A stretch of 64,000 nt of DNA, from positions 165,969,965 through 166,033,964 of the forward strand of contig CM065802.1 in assembly GCA_033398695.1 (NCBI GenBank), written 5' to 3'. How positions within the stretch are numbered: the first letter of the stretch is position 1; every line of letters begins with the position of its first letter. The notes beneath the pieces are model-generated. The model was given only the letters and a program-made list of their open reading frames with translations. It was not told where the DNA came from and searched no databases. Shown in pieces: positions 56,512 through 64,000 of this stretch. The stretch comes from Orobanche coerulescens. Taxonomy: Eukaryota; Streptophyta; Magnoliopsida; Lamiales; Orobanchaceae. The translations under genes were made by a program, and so were the position numbers.

Positions 56512-59490
56512 TGTAATACCCGAGATTCTCGATTCCGGTTATTTTTGAATTTTTGTCGATTGCGCCGTTCATTTTGTTCTGTTGGCGATTTCTTGAGATT
56601 TTCCCCTATGTTGGGTACGGCACGATGTACCGTGTTGTGGTGTTCGTCGGGTGCGACTTATCGCTGCGTAAGTAGAGCTAATAGTATGTCTTGCTTTGTT
56701 ATGTGTTTGTTTTCGATTTGGATCGTTGGTGTTGTCCGTTAGTGTTTCGTTGCATGTTGAATAATTATTGTTTTGTCGAGGAGTATCATTTTTGTGCATT
56801 TGGTCGACTTTGTAAGATCACCACCGGCGCTTATAAAGTCTAAAAATTCTGAAACTTTACAATGTGATAGAGCATCAAATTAGCTTTCCAATGGTTCAAA
56901 CGGCGAGTCAATCGGAGTCCGGACGAAGGAGTTATGGCCGAAATAGCAAAGACTATGCAGTGTGTAATTAGCGCACGCTAAATACATATATTAGCGCGCG
57001 CTAACGGATCTGGCAGAGGGTTCTGGATTGCATTTTACAGCCGTTAGCGCACGCTACACATACCTTAGCGTGCGTTAACTGTTGACAGTATATATAAGAC
57101 TGCAGAGGTCAACTTTCGTCATTTCTTCCTCCCCTTTCTTCCTTCCGGTGATCTAGACGATCTTGAGGGTGTATAAGCATGGATTTTGGCCTGATATCAT
57201 CACCCATCAATATCTTTGAGTTCCTAGTACGGATTTAACAACATCCCAACATCTTTCGCCATTTTAATTAAGGTATTTTCTTCTTAAAACCCTACTTTCG
57301 GGATAATTGGGGGTTTATCGTGATTTCATGATTCCAATCCGAAATTGTTGATTCCCTTGTTGTTATCTAGTCTTGTTTATCTTAACTTGATTTGGAGTTT
57401 CGTTTTCATGTTTTTATTGGGTTGATTTATGTTCTTGAGATATTTTGGGGTTTTTTCTTTTGATTTCAATTCTGGGCCGATTATGATGAATTGGTCATGT
57501 AATCCTTGTTGTATTGGTTGTAATCTACGGATTAGTAACTCGTTTATCGACTTCATCTCACCCGGAACATGATTTTGGCTTTCTTGGAACGAACCCTTGA
57601 ACCCTTGTAGTTTCTTAGTGTCGATTGAGATTTCGTTTAGTGTTGTTGATTCGTAGCGGTGTTAATCTCGTGGTGATTGTGTTGTTATTGATTTCTCGTG
57701 AAGGTGGTCGGTTTTTGGGGCTGTTTCGGGGCTATTTTGGGGCTGTTTCGGGGCTGTTTTGGGGCTGTTTCGGCCGGGCTGTTTCGGGACTGTTTTGGGG
57801 CTGTTTCGGCCGAGCCGCTTTCGTCGGAGTATTCACAAATTGATTTCGAGGCAAGTATCTTGCCCATACATTACGTGTTTTGTGGATATATTAGTTGGTA
57901 ATTTTCGATACGTGATTTATGAATGTCTATAATTAACTTTCAAAGGAATTGATATGCTTTTCAATACTTCCTTAAAAGATGACTCGTATGATTTCGTTGT
58001 TAAATATGCTTGTCTAAGTATGTGTGGGGTATCGTTTTGTGTGATTATGACGTTGTAGATTTATAGCTTAACCTTTCCTTGAGATATGTATGGAACATAT
58101 GCCTATTGATGATCCTGTGTCATTGTGTCGTTCGGCGTGGTTGCATAGGTATTTTCCCTCGTTACTATGTTATTGGTACTAGCTGCATCGTTGAAATTCT
58201 AGCATGAATCATATCGTTACTTGGTCGTGAGTATATGTTGGATGAACTGGCCATTCTAGTAAGGTACCTCGACTATATATATACTGTGATTGACCTTCGA
58301 GGCTTGTGGTTTGCAACTGTGATTTTGGAACGTGTGTGTATGTGTTGTTCCTTCCACCCGGAGCGTTCGACGGGACGTCTGGGGGTCGTTACTAAGGGGT
58401 ACGGCCACGGAAGTGGACTTGGGTGCGTGTGTGGTTGAACTTCCACCCGGAGTGTCCGACGGGATGTCTGGGGGTCGATACTAAGGGGTACGGCCGCGGA
58501 AGTGGTTTCCCACGCGGAGCGTTCGACGGGGCGTCTGGGGGCCGATACTAAGGGGTACGGTCGCGGGTTACCAGGTGTAGTTTTCATCTTGAGGATGACG
58601 TTGATGTTTTCGTTAATTGTGATATTGTCCGGAATATCACAATGCTTTGTGCTCGGGGTCGAGAGACATTATATATCGAGTCTTGGTGCTTGGCTAGAAT
58701 GGCATAGGAATAATGTGTTATGTGTAATGTGTCCTTGTAAGTGAACTGAAGTGGATGATCGGGTCGTGGACCCCGTGTTTTGTGACCGGAATGGTTGGGT
58801 CGTGGACCCCGTGTTTTGTTAACGGATTTACATTTTGGAAAATGAACTTTGGGGCTGTGACCACTAAATGGCTTCGAGGAATTAAGAACTTTTCAATTTC
58901 TAATGTTTTCAAAACTCCCGAGATTTGGAAATGCTTTCAAAGTGGTTACTCGCTTCGTTTCTACTTTCAAGACTTGAACTATTTTTAACTAAAAATATCT
59001 CGGGAAGTCTTTCATTGTATTCTCGGAATGTGTTGTGTATGGCTCGTTTTTGCACTTTATACTTGCACTAGCGAAACAGTGGAGTTTTGCTAACCCCAGT
59101 GTCGGGGGTGGATATCTGTATTGTGTCCAGGTACATGCAGGTTTTCGGGAGCAAGTCACAGGATCGGTACGAGGGATGATGGAAGAGGAATGATACTAAT
59201 CACACGAAGGCCAGTTTTGGGTTAAGTTAGTCGAAGTCCATTGTATTGTCTTTTCCGCTGTCTTATTGTTCATTGTTGCAAGTATTTTACCCTTGCGTGG
59301 GTATGAGTCTGGATGAGTTTATGTATTTTGATTTGTAAGTCAGTGAAGAAAGACCAAATCGGTCTATTGGTTCGTTATTTTGATTCGTCGGTATGTAATG
59401 TAATGTGTTGTTTTGATGTCTAGCCTGGTGGATCCTCACAGAGAGGGTCTGCGGCGTGGAATATTACCGATTCGATCTGGGGGTGTTACA
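56512..59490 (+). repeat. Element F 3' LTR
   Basis: 2979 bp, nearly identical to 51083-54074. The differences are concentrated in the last palindrome copy, the G-rich repeat and the second hairpin. Confidence 0.92.
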
Positions 59491-60640
59491 GGGATGTCAT
59501 TTTCAACCCATTTCAACATGGGGCGTCATTTTCGACCCGTTTCCTCCAGGGATATCATTTTCGACCCATTGCATCTCGAGATGTATTTTAGTCCCGTGAC
59601 GTCATTTTCGACTCGTTTAGCACTAGGACGACATTTTTGGTCCGTTTCTCTATGGAGGTCATTTTTGATTTTTTCGCCCCTGGACATCATTTTCGATTCG
59701 TTTTGCCCTCAAGTGTTATTTTCGACCTGATTTGTCCCATAATGTAATTTTTGATTGTTTTCGTCACTGGTCATCATTTTCGACCCGTTTTGCACAAGGA
59801 CGTCATTTTCAATTATTTTTGCCATGGGACATCATTATCGACCCGTTTCGCCCCAGGACAACATTTTTAGCCCATTTCATCCGAGGGCATTTTTTTAGTG
59901 TGTAGGGCTAAGTACAATCAGTTTGATGGGGACAAACGAGTCCATAGATTTTACGTATGCAACCATGCAAGGGTTGGCCTATGCAATGAAGAATGACTAA
60001 CGTACTGATCGAAAATGACGTCCTATAGGAAAACGGGTCGAAAATAAAGTCTTATGATAAAGATGGTCAACAATGTCGTCACAGGGAAAAAACATGTCGA
60101 AATTGACATCCCAGAGTGAAAATATCGTCCCATGACAAAATGGGTTGAATATAACATCCCAGGTGAATCGAAAATGATTTCATAGGACAAAACAGATCGA
60201 AAATAGTTTCCCAAGACAAAACAGATAAAAAAATGACATCCACGGACAAAAATGATGGTCCGGGATGAAACGAGATGAAAAATGTTGCCCTGGGGTAAAA
60301 CAGATCGAAAATGACGTCCTAGGATGAAACAGAACGAAAATGACATCCAGGGCTAAAACGGGTCAAAAATGACACCATGGTACAAAATGGGCCAAATATG
60401 ATGTTTGATAACAAAATCGGTCGAAAATAACATCCCTATACGAAACGGGTTGAAAATAACATCCTTGAGTCAAAGGACCGAAAATGTCATCCTGTGAAAT
60501 AGAATGAAAATAATGTCATGGGTTGAAAATGGCGTCCCAGAGCACACAGGCTGAAAATGACATCCCAGTGCGAAGTAGGTTTAAATATAATCCCATTACG
60601 AAATGGGTCAAAAGTATGGTTATGCGGCAAAAAGGGTAAA
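59491..60640. repeat. Minisatellite T, right block with inversion
   Basis: 59491-59900 continues the array in the same orientation as 49992-51082. After about 110 bp of unrelated sequence (59900-60005) the units run in the opposite orientation (GGTCGAAAATGACGTCC) up to about 60640. Together the two halves form a large imperfect inverted repeat. Confidence 0.85.
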
Positions 60641-60644
60641 AAAT

Positions 60645-61240
60645 TATAATATCCGAGATTTTTGTTTCTAGTTGTTTTGAATTATTTGTCATTTTGTATT
60701 TAATGTTCCTTTATTAGGGATTATATTTTTTTCGTCGACTGCAATATTGAGACTGTGTTATCGTGTTGACGTTAACATGAATTCTTTGGCGTTAGTTTTG
60801 TGGTGATTCAGACGTGTGTTTGTGTTATTGTATGTTGTATGGTGTCGTTGATTCATTTTTATATCGGTTCGTCGACTCGCAGAAGCATTTTCGCCGATTC
60901 GGGAGGAACACAGCAGTAAACACGCCGTTGGTTGCGCTGTGTATTGGGCCGTTTGTGACACGATTGAGCAAGGGCTGAGTGTGCACCTCGTTTTGCGCAT
61001 CGTGTGTGTGTGTCTAGCATTTGACTCGCAAGGCACGACACGATTGAGACACACAAATGTGTATGTCATGCGTGTTGCGTTGTTTGTGAGAACACAACTT
61101 TGAACACGATGTTCGTGCACTCCCTTTAGGTATTCGCCAACATTCAAAACACAGCCGTCAACACGGTGATGTTTGAGTCGTTCCCTGGGCCGTTTGTTCA
61201 GATGTATAAATAATACGGCCGCATTCTTTAGCCGCATTTC

Positions 61241-61280
<40 letters not shown>

Positions 61281-61715
61281 TTTGTGCTATTTCACAAGGG
61301 TTTCTATCCTTGAACAAATTATCATAATATATTGAGGTCTTGCTCGTGATTAACATCATCCTTTTTTTATTATTTGACTATTTCGAGGTAATTCCCTGAA
61401 AATCTATATTTGTCTGTTTTTGGGATTTGCTTGACGGTTCGATTTCACCCGATTTTGATGAATCGGTTAGTGTTAGATGATGTTATTGACCGTGTTCTAT
61501 GAATCGTATATCCATATTTTGAGTTTGTTTAACTCGATTGGCGATTTGAGTGTTCTTGAAAAATTTTGGACCTTTAATGTTCGATTAAATATTTTATGAG
61601 TTTCCTTCAGGGGTTGGATATGTTTTCCGTCGCTATTAGTTATTATTCTCGTAGTGATTGTGTTGTTGGTTCTCGGGGTGAATTTAGGTTTTCGGGGCTT
61701 TTCGATCGAACCTGT
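60645..61715 (+). repeat. LTR remnant G
   Basis: Starts TATAATATCCGAGATTTTTG, a diverged LTR start of the F type with TG changed to TA, and has a TATA box (TGTATAAATAATAC, about 61204) and a pyrimidine microsatellite. The palindrome array is absent; instead ACACGATTGAG occurs twice (60958-61050). It is cut at 61716 by the start of LTR H. Confidence 0.6.
61244..61277 (+). repeat. (TC)17 microsatellite
   Basis: 34 bases of perfect TC repeat about 40 bp downstream of the TATA box of LTR G, in what would be the start of its transcript. Confidence 0.95.
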
Positions 61716-61935
61716 TGTAATACCCGAGATTTTCGTTTCCGGTTGCCTTGAATTTTTATCACTATAAGTGGATTGCATGATGTTTGTGTCTATATGATCA
61801 TGTGTCGTGCTTTGTCATGTGTTTCTTTGCGACTCGGATTGTTGGTGTTGTACGTTAGTTTTTTATCGCATGTTGTGTGATTGTCGTTCCGTTGAGAAGT
61901 ATCTTTGTTGTGTTGGGTTTTTTGTGCGATCCTAC
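61716..61935 (+). repeat. LTR remnant H, left end only
   Basis: Starts TGTAATACCCGAGATTTTCG, like LTR F, and is broken after 220 bp by the LTR of element K. The rest presumably lies beyond the window. Confidence 0.65.
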
Positions 61936-63418
61936 TGTTGGAATATAAAACGCAGCGGAAGCAAGTTTGTGGTGATAATTTAATAAAAGGTTTTATAAAC
62001 TAACCAACGCAAAAACCGGATCTATTTAGGCTTGTCAACCAATTAACTAAACAGATTAATAAACAATTAAATAAACATATTTACGCATGGGAGTCGGTAA
62101 TTTTTACCTTTGACGCGAAGTGGTAGAAAAATCAATTTTGATCGATTTATGTCCTCTTCGTGTTCCTCTCCGATCTTCTTGTATTTCTACCTCAAGATCT
62201 TCTAGAGTATATCCCGCCTACGTCCGGATGTCGTGTGGGCAACAATCTACCGGACTACTTGGGTGCAAAGGATCGGCAAAACTTTCCTCTCAAGAAACTT
62301 ACGATTTTTGTTCTCTCTATTTTTCTTGAATATTTTGAGTATTTTAGAAAAATATTGTGTTAACTAAATTATGGAATCCAAGACACAAGTCAAGATCCAC
62401 AATTAAAAAACACACAAAAAATCGATTTCTTGGGCAATTGTGAGTAGTAAAATCAGCCACCCTTAAGCATGTATTTATAGGTGTTTTGGGATACTCTAGG
62501 GACCTTAAGGAGGATATGGTAAGGACCCCCAATAGATATCTTCCTTCCATTATTAGGACTCTTCCTAATATGAAGACTCTGTTAATATCAACTTAGTCCA
62601 CTAATAAGTTAATATTGCACTTCCTACCAAAATCCCAAATTACGAAATTGGGCTCCTTTTTAAATTAATTATTTCCCGTGTTTAAGATATTCTATGCCCA
62701 TTAATTAATTTAAGCTACTGACAGCTTTTAATTAATTAATGTATTATACATGAGTATACCACTCGACCTTTATTATTATATCGGAAAATTAATTCCACCT
62801 GCAGGGTTTAATATAATAATCCTTTCGAGTGCCTCAAGGGATGTGATCAACCCGACTGGTCGGGACACGATTTCTAGCTATAATATTAATTATCATATAA
62901 ATAATAATATTGCCCAAAATATCGAGCATATTGAGTCAATCATTGTGGCTCTCACCCAAGATAAATCAAAGCACTAAATATTAAATATATATAATTAAAT
63001 ATTAATCACTAGAATTAAGAAATAATAATTATCCGAGATGTACGTTCTTCTTATAGTCGATCTGAGAAGAATCTATCTCACCTCGATCCTGTTCAACGTA
63101 TAACGAATACGCTAATATATGCTAATGGTCAAGACCAACCAATCTCAAGCATATACTACAACCTCTCACATAACGGTCTAATGTTATATAGGTTGTGAAC
63201 TAAATATTACTATATAAGGAACCGATAATGTGATCTTCTGTGTGACACTACACACCACATTGTCTATAATATAAAGTAATTTAGACTGCATTTGCATAAC
63301 CATAGCGTGAATAAATATGCAAAATATGTGATAAATGAATTAAATATTCTCATAGATAAAGACCGGAAAATTAGGTAATACAAGCATAAAGTATGGTTTG
63401 ACGTGTACAACCATAACA
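61936..63418 (-). repeat. Element K 3' LTR (Ty1/copia)
   Basis: 1483 bp from TGTTGGAATAT to CCATAACA, a typical TGTT...AACA pair. The adjacent bases to the right (63419-63436) read GAGTATAAGTGGGAGAT on the minus strand, the polypurine tract. No gene visible within. Confidence 0.85.
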
Positions 63419-63492
63419 ATCTCCCACTTATACTCAAAGCATGCTTTTGAAGTATACTAACTAGACTATGTCTATCTATCTCCCACTTATAC

Positions 63493-64000
63493 TCAAAGCA
63501 ATGCTGCCATACATCTCAACCCCATTCCTTCCACATGTCCTTCAAATGACTTTGAGGGCAACCCTTTCGTGAAAGGATCAGCTAGGTTGTCTTCAGATGC
63601 TATCTTGGAGACAATAATCTTCCTTCTCTTCACAAAATCTCGAATGATATGATATTTGCGCTTGATATGTTTGCTTGCTTTGTGGGCTCGTGGTTCCTTC
63701 GAATTTGCAACAGCACCGGTATTATCACAATACAGTGTAATACTCCTGGGCAAATTAGGAATCACACCCAAATCCTTTAGGAAGTACTTGAGCCATACCG
63801 CCTCTTTAGTTGCCTCTGAGGCTGCTACATATTCGGCTTCCATGGTAGAGTCTGCTATGCATTTCTGCTTCACACTCCTCCAACTGATAGCTCCACCTCC
63901 CAAAGTGAAAACATATCCGGAAGTTGATTTCGACTTTTCTTTGCCCGCACTGAAATCCGAGTCAGTGTAACCCAAAGGACAAAGCGTATTTGATTGATAT
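63493..64000 (-). CDS. Ty1/copia RNase H, C-terminal end of pol (partial)
   Basis: The frame is open from the right window edge to its stop at 63493. It covers most of the RNase H domain: [20 protein letters not shown] (first catalytic Asp), then [29 protein letters not shown] (catalytic Glu), [16 protein letters not shown] (catalytic Asp), [10 protein letters not shown] and [13 protein letters not shown]. The domain removes RNA from the RNA-DNA hybrid during reverse transcription. It is the last domain of copia pol, and the stop lies about 75 bp before the LTR, as expected. No stop or frameshift is seen, so this element may be young; its reverse transcriptase and integrase lie outside the window. 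Confidence 0.92.
   Translation of the reverse strand, partial: YQSNTLCPLGYTDSDFSAGKEKSKSTSGYVFTLGGGAISWRSVKQKCIADSTMEAEYVAASEATKEAVWLKYFLKDLGVIPNLPRSITLYCDNTGAVANSKEPRAHKASKHIKRKYHIIRDFVKRRKIIVSKIASEDNLADPFTKGLPSKSFEGHVEGMGLRCMAALL

Larger units (their letters stand above)
51083..59490 (+). mobile_element. Element F: non-coding LTR element in the minisatellite
   Basis: 8408 bp on the plus strand from TGTAATACCCGAGATTC to GGGGGTGTTACA. TSD GGGAT at 51078-51082 and 59491-59495, part of the minisatellite unit. LTRs 51083-54074 and 56512-59490 look almost identical, so the insertion is recent. The 2.4-kb interior has a perfect PBS, a gag-start remnant and a piece of another LTR family, but no gag or pol. 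Confidence 0.92.

Noticed and set aside
62120..62363. Possible short gene in the right part of the window
   Set aside because: It lies inside the LTR of copia element K and shows no domain.

Overview
The window looks like intergenic heterochromatin of a flowering plant, probably a eudicot. It is built almost entirely of nested, mostly non-autonomous LTR retrotransposons. Evidence for this is Ty3/gypsy and Ty1/copia protein domains, primer-binding sites matching plant initiator tRNA-Met, polypurine tracts beside LTRs, 5-bp target-site duplications, and a CACTA DNA transposon. I found no host protein gene, rRNA or tRNA gene. I cannot name the species.

Layout. 1-729: Ty3/gypsy integrase fragment (minus) running off the left edge. 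730-12165: element A (minus), a gag-only LTR element with a truncated left LTR; its right LTR is split by a separate gag-protease element (7517-11631). 12166-15911: element B (plus), a gag pseudogene followed directly by its 3' LTR. 15912-19143 and 37034-about 37260: remains of a copia-type gag element X (minus). 19144-37028: element C (plus, TSD GAAAT) inserted in the LTR of X; inside the 5' LTR of C sits element D (21329-30151, minus, TSD CCGAC), which has near-identical LTRs and no coding capacity. 37391-60640: a minisatellite of about 30 bp, split by element E (37467-49991, TSD ATTTT, the only near-complete gag-pol, Tekay-like, carrying a CACTA element at 45017-47251) and by element F (51083-59490, TSD GGGAT), and changing orientation near 59.9-60.0 kb. 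60645-64000: LTR remnants G and H, with a copia element K inserted in H and running off the right edge.

The elements share unusual LTR features. In A, C, D, E and F the U3 region just upstream of the TATA box carries an array of a 12-bp near-palindrome (TAGCGCACGCTA in the sense of the element), mixed in several families with short AGTCCAG/CTGGACT hairpins. A, B, C and F also share a pair of adjacent hairpins upstream of the LTR 3' end, with compensatory base changes between families. Several LTR families carry a private tandem repeat. The gag-only or coding-free elements would need enzymes supplied in trans; E resembles a possible former donor, but its own pol frame holds five stop codons.

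Boundaries and TSDs were read directly from sequence. Lineage names, ages and functions are inference, because no database search or alignment could be run.
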